Source: CAZXWK01 sp964644675 (GTDB lineage: Bacteria; Actinomycetota; Coriobacteriia; Anaerosomatales; JAAXUF01). From it: a stretch of DNA of 12,036 bases. Below the pieces are notes generated by a model. It did not search any database, was not told the DNA's origin, and saw only the letters and a list, made by a program, of their open reading frames with translations. The position numbers and the translations under genes were made by a program. The DNA lies in NCBI GenBank assembly GCA_964644675.1, contig CAZXWK010000053.1, positions 1-12,036 of the forward strand, written 5' to 3'. Each line of letters begins with the position of its first letter. Positions within the stretch are counted from its first letter, which is position 1. Below, piece by piece: positions 1 through 6,229 of the stretch.

Positions 1-20
1 GCCCACCATGAATGACAGAA

Positions 21-50
21 GGGCCTCGGCATCGCGCCGAGGTCCTTTTC
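21..50 (+). terminator. Rho-independent terminator of an upstream gene
   Basis: A hairpin is visible: CCTCGGC (24-30) pairs with GCCGAGG (36-42) around the loop ATCGC. It is extended by G-C, G-C and G-U pairs at its base and followed by CCTTTTCGTTT. This is the classic form of an intrinsic terminator reading rightward, so a plus-strand gene probably ends just left of the window. Its stem core recurs in the hairpin at 9794-9823. Confidence 0.8.
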
Positions 51-94
51 GTTTGGCCGCCTGGTTCTACCGTCGGGTCAATGTCGGTCCTTCC

Positions 95-103
95 TGTTAT
101 GCT
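95..103 (+). promoter_or_regulatory. Possible extended -10 promoter for the 171-2030 unit
   Basis: TG-T-TATGCT fits an extended -10 element (TGnTATNNT). It lies after the upstream terminator and about 70 bases before the first start codon. The -35 position (about 75-80, GGGTCA) is poor, as is common when an extended -10 is present. This is motif reading only. Confidence 0.4.
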
Positions 104-170
104 CTAGCCGACAGCAGTCGCCGTCGGGTGGGGGGCCGAGACGGCGGCGCTCGGGGAATCGGGGGATCCC

Positions 171-410
171 ATGCCAGGCGTCCACGACGCGCTCGTCGAG
201 GTGCTCGAACCGTATATGAGCCGATCCATCGCAAGCTCCTTTGTTCGCGCGACCGCGGTCTCGCTCCACAAACGATCAGACGACCTCACGGCGGACGACT
301 ACCGTGATCTCGCGTCCGGGCTGCGCGGGATGCTCGCCCCCGTCGCGTCCCCGGTACTGGTCGACAAGACGCTTCTCGAAGTGCGCCGCACACTGGAGGC
401 GGCATCGTGA
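171..410 (+). CDS. Small helical protein of unknown function (79 aa)
   Basis: I do not recognise the family. The product has 79 residues, no signal peptide and no membrane segment. It looks mostly alpha-helical: an N-terminal helix around residues 4-14, a segment with SRSIASSFVRA near 17-27, a loop containing DDLTADDY, and a C-terminal helix ending LLEVRRTLEAA. There are no cysteines or obvious catalytic motifs. The ATG start has a modest G-rich ribosome binding site (GGGGGA, 161-166). The stop codon overlaps the GTG of the next gene by four bases (GTGA), which implies translational coupling and a shared role with that membrane protein. It is the first gene of a probable three-gene unit behind a terminator. 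A soluble adaptor or partner for the membrane protein is a guess from context only. That it is a real gene is supported by the overlap and by the strong ribosome binding site inside its 3' end serving the next gene. Confidence 0.7.
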   Translation: MPGVHDALVEVLEPYMSRSIASSFVRATAVSLHKRSDDLTADDYRDLASGLRGMLAPVASPVLVDKTLLEVRRTLEAAS

Positions 411-1210
411 GCGCGCCGAAGATGTCCGCACGCACCATCGGGTGGTTCCTTCTGGCCGGGGGGCTGTCCTTCGCCTTCTACGTCCTTGCCTGGGTGCCGG
501 GTGTGGTACCTGGCGTGCAGCTGCTCTCGTCCAACGTCGGACGCTTCGCGATCACCTCGCTTTCGGCGGTGGTGACCTTGCTCGCGACGCTCAAGCTCGG
601 TGTCTCGACGCGGCTCGGGCGGCAGTGGGCTTTCATCGGTGTCGGGCTCGCGTCCCTAGCGGTCTCGCAGGGCTTCTGGGCGTACTACCAGCTCATCATG
701 CGGGTGCCGGTGCCGTCGCCCGGCGTCACAGACATCTTCCGGTTCGGCTTCTATGCCCTCGCGGGCACCGGGATTCTCCTCGCGGGGACCGCGTACCGTC
801 GCATGATGGCGATGCGAAACGAGGTCTTGGCCTCTCTGGTACTCTCGGCGTTCCTCCTGGTGGTCTTGTACACGACCATCGGCCTCAAGGCGCTCACGGA
901 GTCATCCACGTCTCCTCTGGGCTCGGCGATCGCAATCGCGTATCCGGTGTGCGACGTGATGCTGCTCATCGGACCGACGATCCTGCTCTTGCTCGTGGCG
1001 GCCAAGCTGCGCTTCGCCCGTCTCGCCTGGCCGTGGGTCGCAGTCGGGATCGGGGCGCTCACGTTCGCCGCCGCCGACGTCGGGTTCCTGGTACTGGTAT
1101 CGCAGGGCGTGTACCGTAGCGGGAATCCCGTCGACTTCGCGTGGATGCTCGGTCCGGTCCTGATGGCGACCGGGGCGCTCATCGCGCTCGACGTGAACTT
1201 CGCCGAGTAG
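407..1210 (+). CDS. Orphan 8-helix membrane protein, resembling the sensor region of GGDEF proteins
   Basis: The 267-residue product is almost entirely membrane embedded. Hydrophobic segments lie near residues 10-34, 49-66, 74-98, 108-130, 140-160, 174-198, 206-231 and 244-263. Polar marks inside helices include TDIFRFGFYALAGTG near 108, a YPVCDVMLL motif near 179 and an AADVGFLV motif near 222. This arrangement (P-x-x-D-x-F...Y, YP-x-x-D, A-D-x-x-F, then a final W-x-L-G helix) resembles the unnamed membrane sensor regions at the N-terminus of some actinobacterial diguanylate cyclases. Here no GGDEF or other output domain follows; the protein stops after the last helix. That resemblance is from memory and would need a profile search. 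The GTG start overlaps the previous stop and has GGAGG at 395-399, seven bases away. The protease gene begins 13 bases downstream. It probably senses a membrane or small-molecule signal and passes it to a partner protein, but the ligand is unknown. Confidence 0.75.
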   Translation: MSAPKMSARTIGWFLLAGGLSFAFYVLAWVPGVVPGVQLLSSNVGRFAITSLSAVVTLLATLKLGVSTRLGRQWAFIGVGLASLAVSQGFWAYYQLIMRVPVPSPGVTDIFRFGFYALAGTGILLAGTAYRRMMAMRNEVLASLVLSAFLLVVLYTTIGLKALTESSTSPLGSAIAIAYPVCDVMLLIGPTILLLLVAAKLRFARLAWPWVAVGIGALTFAAADVGFLVLVSQGVYRSGNPVDFAWMLGPVLMATGALIALDVNFAE

Positions 1211-1223
1211 CACAGGAGGTTCC

Positions 1224-2030
1224 GTGTTCTCTCACGCGATCGAGGTCGCGAGCGCATTCACGTTCCCGTTCGTTGGGCTGCGCCGCGATCGGGCGGGTCG
1301 CGTGCATACCACCGTCGCGGCGTTCGTCGTCGTCAACCCCGAAGGATGGGTACTGACTTCGGCTCATGTCGCCAACGAGTTCGTGGTTCCCGACGATGCG
1401 GGTTCCGGCACCCCCGGCGCTCACGGTGACGAGGTCGTGTCACGCAGCGAGATCTGGGCGATTCCGGGGTTCTCGGACACGCCCTCTCGGGTCGTCGAAG
1501 TGCACGTGAACCGCCTCGCGGACATTGCGCTCTGCAGGCTCGAGCCGTTCTTCCCGGAACGGATCGAGACGTACCCCGTCTTCAGGTCGGCCGAGAACCC
1601 CGTTCTGCAGGGAATGTCGGTCTGCCGTCTGGGGTTCCCCTTCTACGACGTCGAGGCGAGCTGGGAGGACGCGGGCGAGGGCTTCGTGGTGGATTCCGCA
1701 GCGTTCCCCGCGCCGCGGTTCGCCCTCGACGGTATCGTCGCCCGGTTCCATCGCATCTGGGCCGAGCCGAACGGCGCGTCAGCTCTGTTCATCGAGACGT
1801 CGACGCCGGGGCTTCGAGGGCAGAGCGGAGGACCGCTCGTCGACGTCGAAGGACGCGTGTGCGGGATCCAGTCGCACACCTCGCAGCTCGACCTGGGGTT
1901 CGATGCCCACTACGAATCGGACGGCAGACACGTGGTCGAGCGCCAATTCCTCAATGTCGGCGCCGCCACGCACGTCGACGAGGTGCGCATGATCCTCGGC
2001 GGCACCGGCGTGGGCTACTTCGAGGACTAG
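1224..2030 (+). CDS. Trypsin-like serine protease, no signal peptide
   Basis: This 268-residue protein has the chymotrypsin-fold (S1/trypsin-like peptidase) triad: His48 in LTSAHV, Asp100 in LADIALCRL, and Ser201 in GQSGGPLVD, followed by GRVCGIQSHT, as in DegP/HtrA-type catalytic domains. No PDZ domain follows, and the protein ends about 67 residues after the serine. The N-terminus (MFSHAIEVASAFTFPFVGL) has no basic n-region or cleavage site, so it is predicted to be cytosolic. Spacing between triad members is normal and all three residues are present, so the enzyme should be active. The GTG start follows AGGAGG at 1214-1219 with four bases between. It is the third gene of the 171-2030 unit, directly behind the membrane protein, so signal-dependent proteolysis is a fair but untested inference. 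The substrate is unknown. Comparable non-secreted trypsin-like proteases occur in bacterial signalling and conflict systems, but no such partner domain is seen here. Confidence 0.88.
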   Translation: MFSHAIEVASAFTFPFVGLRRDRAGRVHTTVAAFVVVNPEGWVLTSAHVANEFVVPDDAGSGTPGAHGDEVVSRSEIWAIPGFSDTPSRVVEVHVNRLADIALCRLEPFFPERIETYPVFRSAENPVLQGMSVCRLGFPFYDVEASWEDAGEGFVVDSAAFPAPRFALDGIVARFHRIWAEPNGASALFIETSTPGLRGQSGGPLVDVEGRVCGIQSHTSQLDLGFDAHYESDGRHVVERQFLNVGAATHVDEVRMILGGTGVGYFED

Positions 2031-2032
2031 TG

Positions 2033-2052
2033 CCCGCCAGTCGCCCGGCGGG
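2033..2052. terminator. Hairpin between convergent genes, possible terminator
   Basis: CCCGCC (2033-2038) pairs with GGCGGG (2047-2052) around an 8-base loop, exactly between the protease stop and the stop of the minus-strand gene. There is no U-run on either strand. It may end or stabilise both convergent transcripts. Confidence 0.35.
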
Positions 2053-2805
2053 TCACTGCGTGACGGTCACCGAGGCCGACGGGTCGAGCGGGTTCGTCCT
2101 CGAAGCGAGCGAGAACAGGTAGGGGTACTGCCCCTGCAGGTGCCGCATGTACTCGAGCCACTGATGCACGAGTGCCGTGTACGCCCGCTTCGAGTCGCCG
2201 GCAAGATGGATCCGGTCCGGCGTCGGGATGTCCTCGAACGACTCGCGCGCTTCAAGCTCCTCCGCCAGGTGGGTGACTGCCCAGAGCAGGTCGGTGAACT
2301 CCTCGTGCTCGAGGAGCGCCTGGTTGCTCAAGAGGCCGAGCAGGAAGGGCTTCTCGGCGACGAGGCGTGACTTGAGCTCGTAGAGGTCGCACGCGCCGAT
2401 GTCGATGCGCACCTGATGTGCCGAGAGGTCGCGGTGGGCCTTCGCGTAGTCGGCCTCGGTCCAGCCCATCCTGGGAACCAGGTCTTCGCGCACGTCCGCG
2501 AGCCCCTCGTCCATGACCGAGAGGCGCCCCAGCAGTGCGGTGCCCAACTCCGAGAAGAACGCACCGATGACCATGTTCAGCTTGCGGCGCATCGCCTGCT
2601 TCTCGCGGCTGCGGAGCAGTCGGTCGATCACGAGCGACACGATCGCCACCTGCAGGAAGAGGAAGCCGATGTCGCCCACGAGGAATCGCCACATCTCGTT
2701 GTGCAGCGCCGCTCCGGGGAACACGGACCACCTGATGGCGTAGAGGGTCACCACGGCGACGAGGAGCACCATCAGGATCGTGAGTTCGGAGCGGCGGGAT
2801 TCCAT
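2053..2805 (-). CDS. Two-helix membrane protein with cytosolic helical domain, unknown function
   Basis: The 250-residue product has two N-terminal membrane segments, about residues 8-26 and 42-63. A basic amphipathic stretch (RLLRSREKQAMRRK) and a long, mainly helical soluble part follow. The motif LNMVIGAFFSELGT just after the second helix looks conserved, and I recall similar unnamed membrane proteins in Firmicutes and Actinobacteria. No enzyme motif is visible and no function is known to me. I chose the ATG at 2803-2805 because GGAAGGAA lies six bases upstream on the minus strand; an in-frame TTG ten codons earlier (2833-2835) has no ribosome binding site. By the positive-inside rule, the basic run after the second helix places both termini in the cytosol. 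The gene is divergent from the haem lipoprotein gene, with only about 70 bases between start codons, so the two may share an operator. Confidence 0.75.
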   Translation of the reverse strand: MESRRSELTILMVLLVAVVTLYAIRWSVFPGAALHNEMWRFLVGDIGFLFLQVAIVSLVIDRLLRSREKQAMRRKLNMVIGAFFSELGTALLGRLSVMDEGLADVREDLVPRMGWTEADYAKAHRDLSAHQVRIDIGACDLYELKSRLVAEKPFLLGLLSNQALLEHEEFTDLLWAVTHLAEELEARESFEDIPTPDRIHLAGDSKRAYTALVHQWLEYMRHLQGQYPYLFSLASRTNPLDPSASVTVTQ

Positions 2806-2814
2806 TCGCGGTTC

Positions 2815-2824
2815 CTTCCGGAAG
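2815..2824. repeat. 10-bp perfect palindrome in divergent promoter region
   Basis: CTTCCGGAAG is fully self-complementary. It lies across the ribosome binding site of the minus-strand gene, so it could be coincidental or an operator half of the divergent region. Confidence 0.3.
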
Positions 2825-2826
2825 CT

Positions 2827-2853
2827 GGGGTACAAGCAGTTGGAGGATACCCC
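2827..2853. promoter_or_regulatory. Inverted repeat between divergent genes, candidate operator
   Basis: GGGGTA (2827-2832) and TACCCC (2848-2853) are exact inverted copies separated by 15 bases. Their centres lie 21 bases apart, two DNA helical turns, the geometry expected for a dimeric repressor or activator. They lie midway between the divergent starts at 2805 and 2877. No convincing -35/-10 pair can be read beside them. Confidence 0.35.
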
Positions 2854-2876
2854 GCCGAGACCCCGAGGAGTCCATC

Positions 2877-3194
2877 GTGAAGCGCGATATGCGAATCAGA
2901 GCCCGGCTCGGATTGGTCCTCGCGTCGGCTGCGCTCGTGGCGGCTGCCGGCTGTTCGGGCGGCGCCGCGCCGCAGGGCGGGTCTGGGTCGTCGGGAACCG
3001 CGTCCAGCGGACAAGCGCTCTTCGAAGAGCATTGCTCGGTCTGCCACCCCACCTCTCGGGCGCTGCAGGTACAGAAGGACCGGCAGGGATGGGAGAGCAC
3101 GGTGTCGCGGATGCGCGGCCACGGCGCTCGGCTGAGCGACGATGAGGCGGCGGCGGTGGTTGACTATCTCGTCGCCAAGGACGGCGGCAAGTAG
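2877..3194 (+). CDS. Mono-haem c-type cytochrome lipoprotein
   Basis: The 105-residue precursor starts with a basic region (MKRDMRIRARLG), a hydrophobic core, and a lipobox ending VAAAGC with Cys26 as the lipidated residue. A flexible Gly/Ser/Ala linker (27-44) follows, then a small haem domain. Haem attachment is CSVCH (53-57), the CXXCH motif. Met79 in WESTVSRM is the likely distal ligand, a pattern seen in small class I cytochromes c. The C-terminal helix (LSDDEAAAVVDYLVAK) is the usual final helix of the fold. The mature protein would be anchored outside the cytoplasmic membrane and carry one electron. GTG at 2877 has GAGGAG at 2865-2870, six bases upstream; an in-frame ATG at 2889 is an alternative that would shorten the n-region. 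No partner oxidoreductase or cytochrome maturation gene is nearby, so its redox partner cannot be named. Confidence 0.9.
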   Translation: MKRDMRIRARLGLVLASAALVAAAGCSGGAAPQGGSGSSGTASSGQALFEEHCSVCHPTSRALQVQKDRQGWESTVSRMRGHGARLSDDEAAAVVDYLVAKDGGK

Positions 3195-3202
3195 CCGAGT
3201 CC
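3179..3202. terminator. Imperfect hairpin between convergent genes
   Basis: GGAC (3179-3182) and CGGC (3185-3188) pair with GCCG (3194-3197) and GTCC (3199-3202), with a GG/A internal mismatch and loop AAGTA. It spans the two convergent stop codons and lacks a U-run. A bidirectional terminator is possible. Confidence 0.3.
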
Positions 3203-4107
3203 TAGCGCGCGTAGAGCGAGTCGTGCGGGAGCAGCAGTGTCGCGGCTCCGCACAGGGTCCGCGCCTCGAACGGGGTCATCGCGTCGACGACCTCGCCGTC
3301 GTACTGCATGCGCAGTTGCGGGTACGCGCTGACGGTCACGTGCGCCGCAGAATAGACGTCGATCCCGGGCATCTTCTCGGCGCCGGAGAACCCGGCGAGG
3401 ACGGCCGGTAGCAGGCCGGCCACGCTGCGGCTGCGGATGACGGCGACCTGGAGCAGCCCGTCGCGCGGGTCGGCTCCGGACGCGACGGGGATGTCGAACT
3501 GCAGCCGACCGAAGTTGACGAGCAGGACCGCTATGCCATCGGTGCTGAGCGACTCGCCGTCGAGTTCTATCTCGAACTGCGAGGTGGTCGGGACCAGGTT
3601 GCTGACGGCCGCGACGAGGTAGGCCGCCGCGCCGAGCGTCGCCTTCAGCGGCTGCGCGGCGTCCATGACGTGCGCGTCGTAGCCGGCCCCGGCCATGAGC
3701 GCGAATCCGGTGCGGACAGGCTCGGCGCCATCGGGACTTTCGTGGATGATCTCGCCCAGGTCGAAGGCCCTTTGCTTGCCGTGGAGTGCGACCTCAGCAA
3801 GCGCCCGCGGCTCGGTGGGCATCTCGAGGTTGAGCGCCAGGAGGTTCGCGGTTCCCGCCGGGTAGATGAGGACGGGAACACCGGACCCGCGCAGGGCGTA
3901 GCAGACGGCGGAGGCGGTCCCGTCGCCTCCGGCGGCGATCACGCGGTCGAACGATGCGCCGTCGCGCGCGAGGTCCTCGAGCGGATGCTCGTCGTCCGAG
4001 AAACGCAGCGTGATCTCGGCGCCCGAGGCGCCAAGCACCCTTACGAAGTCGTAGAGGCCGGCGTCGCCACCGCCGGACCTGGTGTTCACGATCACGAGAA
4101 TGCGCAC
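3202..4107 (-). CDS. Diacylglycerol/lipid kinase of the YegS-DgkB type
   Basis: The 301-residue enzyme transfers phosphate from ATP to a lipid alcohol such as diacylglycerol or a related sphingosine-like lipid, at the inner face of the membrane. The N-terminal nucleotide-binding domain starts MRILVIVNTRSGGG and contains the signature GGDGT (residues 60-64) and YPAGTANLLA (about 82-91). The C-terminal beta-sandwich domain carries ADPRDGLLQVAV (about 212-223) and QYDGE (about 268-272), whose acidic residues match the catalytic Asp and Glu of the DgkB family. Length is normal. I prefer GTG at 4105-4107 because GGGAG lies seven to eight bases upstream on the minus strand; a TTG five codons earlier (4120-4122) has no ribosome binding site. 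The exact lipid substrate cannot be told from sequence. The gene is divergent from RNase D and convergent with the cytochrome gene, so it appears monocistronic. Confidence 0.88.
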   Translation of the reverse strand: MRILVIVNTRSGGGDAGLYDFVRVLGASGAEITLRFSDDEHPLEDLARDGASFDRVIAAGGDGTASAVCYALRGSGVPVLIYPAGTANLLALNLEMPTEPRALAEVALHGKQRAFDLGEIIHESPDGAEPVRTGFALMAGAGYDAHVMDAAQPLKATLGAAAYLVAAVSNLVPTTSQFEIELDGESLSTDGIAVLLVNFGRLQFDIPVASGADPRDGLLQVAVIRSRSVAGLLPAVLAGFSGAEKMPGIDVYSAAHVTVSAYPQLRMQYDGEVVDAMTPFEARTLCGAATLLLPHDSLYAR

Positions 4108-4173
4108 GGAACGGTCTCCCAAACGCTTTGGACAGGGCTTCGACCTCGCAACTTCCCCGAGCGTCGACTAACC

Positions 4174-4182
4174 TGATGATAT
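4174..4182 (+). promoter_or_regulatory. Possible extended -10 promoter for rnd
   Basis: TG-A-TGATAT resembles an extended -10 element and lies about 75 bases before the preferred RNase D start, in the divergent gap behind the lipid kinase. No good -35 is visible. Confidence 0.3.
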
Positions 4183-4256
4183 GCCACGACGGCGCCTTGG
4201 GGTGCCGCCTATCGTGGGATCATCGAGTTATTCCCCGCGAAGGGAGCCCTCACGGC

Positions 4257-5411
4257 GTGTATGTCACAGAAAGTCACGACCTGGTCGATCTCGTCGCTCG
4301 GCTGCGAACCTGCCCGACGGTAGCCGTCGACACGGAGTTCATGCGCGAGCGCACGTACTACGCTCGGTTGTGCCTGATCCAGGTCGCCTCGGACGACGAG
4401 GCGGCGATTATCGATCCGCTCGCCATCAGCGATCTCTCGCCTCTGCGCGAGCTGTTCACAGATCCCGGGGTCATCAAGATCTTCCACGCCGGTCAGCAGG
4501 ACCTCGAGATCTTCTACCGGTTGTTCGGTGAGGCGACCGTTCCAGTGTTCGACAGCCAGGTCGCTGCGACGCTTGCCGGGTTCCCTCAGCAAGTGGGCTA
4601 CGGCGCGCTGGTCAAAGAGATGCTCGGAGTCGCGCTCGACAAGGGCGACACCTACACGGACTGGGCGCGTCGTCCGCTCTCGGACACGCAGGTGGAGTAC
4701 GCGCTCAACGACGTGCGCTATCTGCCCGAGATCCACCGCCGGCTGCTCGCGGAGCTCGAGCGCGAAGGGCGCATGGAGTGGCTGTCGGCTGACTTCGTCC
4801 GCATGGAGGACGCCGGCACCTACGAGGTGGTGCCCGAAGAGCAGTGGCGACGCGTCAAGCGCGTGTCCGCACTCAACCGCCGGCAGCTCGCCGTCGCCCG
4901 CGAGGTCGCAGCGTGGCGGGAGCGCGAGGCGCAACGCCGAGACGTGCCCAAGCGCTGGGTTCTCGGCGACGAGAGCATCGTCGAGGTCGCGCGTCGATCG
5001 CCGACGACGGCCGAAGAGGTTGCCGGCGTGCGAGGGGTCACCGAGAAGGCGGGTCGCAACGCGCAACGTGCAATCGCTGAAGCCGTCGTGCGCGGGCTCT
5101 CGGTGCCGGAGGAGGACCTGCCGTCGCTGCCCAAGCGCCGGCGCCCCGCCGGAGACGTGGATGGTGCCGTGGACCTGATGATCGCGCTGGTCAGGCTCCG
5201 TGCGCGCGAGCACGGGGTAGCGATGCCGCTCCTCGCTTCGCGCGACGACCTCGAGAGACTCGCCGCAGGTGAGCGCGAGGCAAGCCCCTTGCTTGAGGGA
5301 TGGCGCAGGAAGATGGTCGGCGACGAGCTGCTCAAGCTGCTCGACGGCGAGATCGCCCTGAGCGTCGAAGAGGGTGCGCTGTCCGTGGCGCCTCGACCGA
5401 AGAACGACTGA
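4257..5411 (+). CDS. rnd: Ribonuclease D (DEDDy exonuclease with HRDC domain)
   Basis: The 384-residue protein is a 3'-to-5' exoribonuclease of the DEDDy group, which trims tRNA and other small RNA precursors. All metal-binding motifs are present: Exo I AVDTEF (Asp25, Glu27), Exo II HAGQQDLEIF (Asp82), Exo III YALNDVRYLPEI (Tyr148, Asp152). An HRDC nucleic-acid-binding domain follows at about 205-284 (RRQLAVAREVAAWRE through VRGVTEKAGRNAQRAI). The remaining C-terminal 100 residues look like a second, diverged helical domain, as in E. coli RNase D (about 375 aa). The open frame extends upstream to an ATG at 4128, but the added 43 residues are unlike the family. GTG at 4257, giving MYVTESHDLVDLVARL, is the better start, with GGGAG at 4242-4246. 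The membrane peptidase gene follows 43 bases later, so co-transcription is likely. Confidence 0.93.
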   Translation: MYVTESHDLVDLVARLRTCPTVAVDTEFMRERTYYARLCLIQVASDDEAAIIDPLAISDLSPLRELFTDPGVIKIFHAGQQDLEIFYRLFGEATVPVFDSQVAATLAGFPQQVGYGALVKEMLGVALDKGDTYTDWARRPLSDTQVEYALNDVRYLPEIHRRLLAELEREGRMEWLSADFVRMEDAGTYEVVPEEQWRRVKRVSALNRRQLAVAREVAAWREREAQRRDVPKRWVLGDESIVEVARRSPTTAEEVAGVRGVTEKAGRNAQRAIAEAVVRGLSVPEEDLPSLPKRRRPAGDVDGAVDLMIALVRLRAREHGVAMPLLASRDDLERLAAGEREASPLLEGWRRKMVGDELLKLLDGEIALSVEEGALSVAPRPKND

Positions 5412-5421
5412 CCGGGCCGCT

Positions 5422-5433
5422 CCAGGGCCCTGG
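5422..5433. repeat. 12-bp palindrome between rnd and the zinc peptidase gene
   Basis: CCAGGGCCCTGG is perfectly self-complementary and lies in the 43-base gap. As RNA it could form only a four-pair stem, so it is not a terminator. It may be chance in GC-rich DNA. Confidence 0.25.
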
Positions 5434-5454
5434 CGCAGGAGCGAGGAGGAATCG

Positions 5455-6150
5455 TTGTTCGTTCCCATGGGATACGGGATCAACCCACAGTGGCTCGTGC
5501 TGATGATCGTCTCGGTCGTGCTGGGCATGGCGACCCAGGGCTACATCAACTCGGCGTACCGGAAGTGGAGCCGGGTCCAGCTTGACTCGGGACTGACCGG
5601 AGCTCAGGTCGCGCAGCGCGTGCTGGCTGCCGAGGGGCTCGGAGAACTGGCGATCCATCAGGTGCCGGGCAACCTGACCGACCACTACGATCCGCGGAAC
5701 AAGACCCTCGGGCTCTCGGAGGGCGTGTACGGCGTACCGAGCGTCGCTGCCGCCGGCGTCGCGGCGCACGAGGCGGGCCACGCCATCCAGGACGCGCGCC
5801 ACTACGTGTGGGGGAACGTGCGCAATGCGCTTGTCCCGGCCGCCAACCTGGGATCCAAGGCCTCCTGGATCCTGATCTTCTTGGGACTGTGGGTGCAGCT
5901 GACGGGCCTGGTCTGGATCGGCATCGCACTGTTCGGGTTTGCGGTGCTGTTTCAGCTCGTGACGCTTCCGGTCGAGTTCGACGCCTCCCGCCGTGCGCTT
6001 GCGGCCCTCGAGGGGACCGGAACCCTCGACGCCCGGCAACTGGACGGTGCCAAGCAGGTGCTGACAGCGGCGGCGCTCACGTACGTCGCCGCTGCGCTCA
6101 TCGCCTCGCTCCAGCTTCTCTACTACGTCGGTCTCGCGCGACGCGACTGA
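5455..6150 (+). CDS. Membrane-bound zinc metallopeptidase, YugP family
   Basis: This 231-residue protein matches the YugP-like neutral zinc peptidases (Pfam Zn_peptidase_2 type). It has an N-terminal membrane helix (about 12-29), then a cytosolic region with the HEXXH zinc site as AAHEAGHAIQD (His105, Glu106, His109). Two close hydrophobic helices follow at about 134-170, the segment LPVEFDASRRAL, whose Glu174 is the probable third zinc ligand, and a last helix near 204-226. Length is typical (about 225-232). Substrate is unknown; membrane protein quality control is the usual assumption. The frame is open upstream to 5374, inside rnd, but TTG at 5455 has a perfect AGGAGG (5444-5449) five bases away. 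ATG at 5467, giving MGYGINPQW, is the alternative but sits 17 bases from that site. It lies 43 bases behind rnd, same strand. Confidence 0.9.
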   Translation: MFVPMGYGINPQWLVLMIVSVVLGMATQGYINSAYRKWSRVQLDSGLTGAQVAQRVLAAEGLGELAIHQVPGNLTDHYDPRNKTLGLSEGVYGVPSVAAAGVAAHEAGHAIQDARHYVWGNVRNALVPAANLGSKASWILIFLGLWVQLTGLVWIGIALFGFAVLFQLVTLPVEFDASRRALAALEGTGTLDARQLDGAKQVLTAAALTYVAAALIASLQLLYYVGLARRD

Positions 6151-6171
6151 CCTGTCTCCGACGCATCTGAG

Positions 6172-6187
6172 GGTGGCTCGCGCCACC
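6172..6187 (+). terminator. Short hairpin after the zinc peptidase gene
   Basis: GGTGGC (6172-6177) pairs with GCCACC (6182-6187) around a TCGC tetraloop, 22 bases after the peptidase stop codon. There is no U-run, so termination would be weak or factor-dependent. Confidence 0.35.
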
Positions 6188-6202
6188 GGTGTCAGGGCCG
6201 AT

Positions 6203-6211
6203 TGCTAGAAT
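6203..6211 (+). promoter_or_regulatory. Probable extended -10 promoter for xseA
   Basis: TG-C-TAGAAT is a good extended -10 element (5 of 6 to TATAAT plus the TG). It sits 18 bases before the xseA start codon, leaving a very short leader that just contains AGGAGG at 6220-6225. No recognisable -35 is present. Confidence 0.5.
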
Positions 6212-6229
6212 CGCCCGCGAGGAGGGGTC

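Noticed and set aside
241..1119. 292-codon plus-strand frame overlapping the membrane protein
   Set aside because: It is a different frame of the same DNA and gives Arg/His-rich low-complexity protein, while the 407-1210 frame gives eight clean membrane helices and has GGAGG upstream.
171..2030. Calling the three-gene unit an antiphage defence system
   Set aside because: A cytosolic trypsin-like protease could fit, but there is no STAND NTPase, effector, nuclease or other defence gene near it, and the surroundings are housekeeping.
4209..5528. 439-codon open frame on the minus strand
   Set aside because: It is antisense to RNase D and shows no family features.
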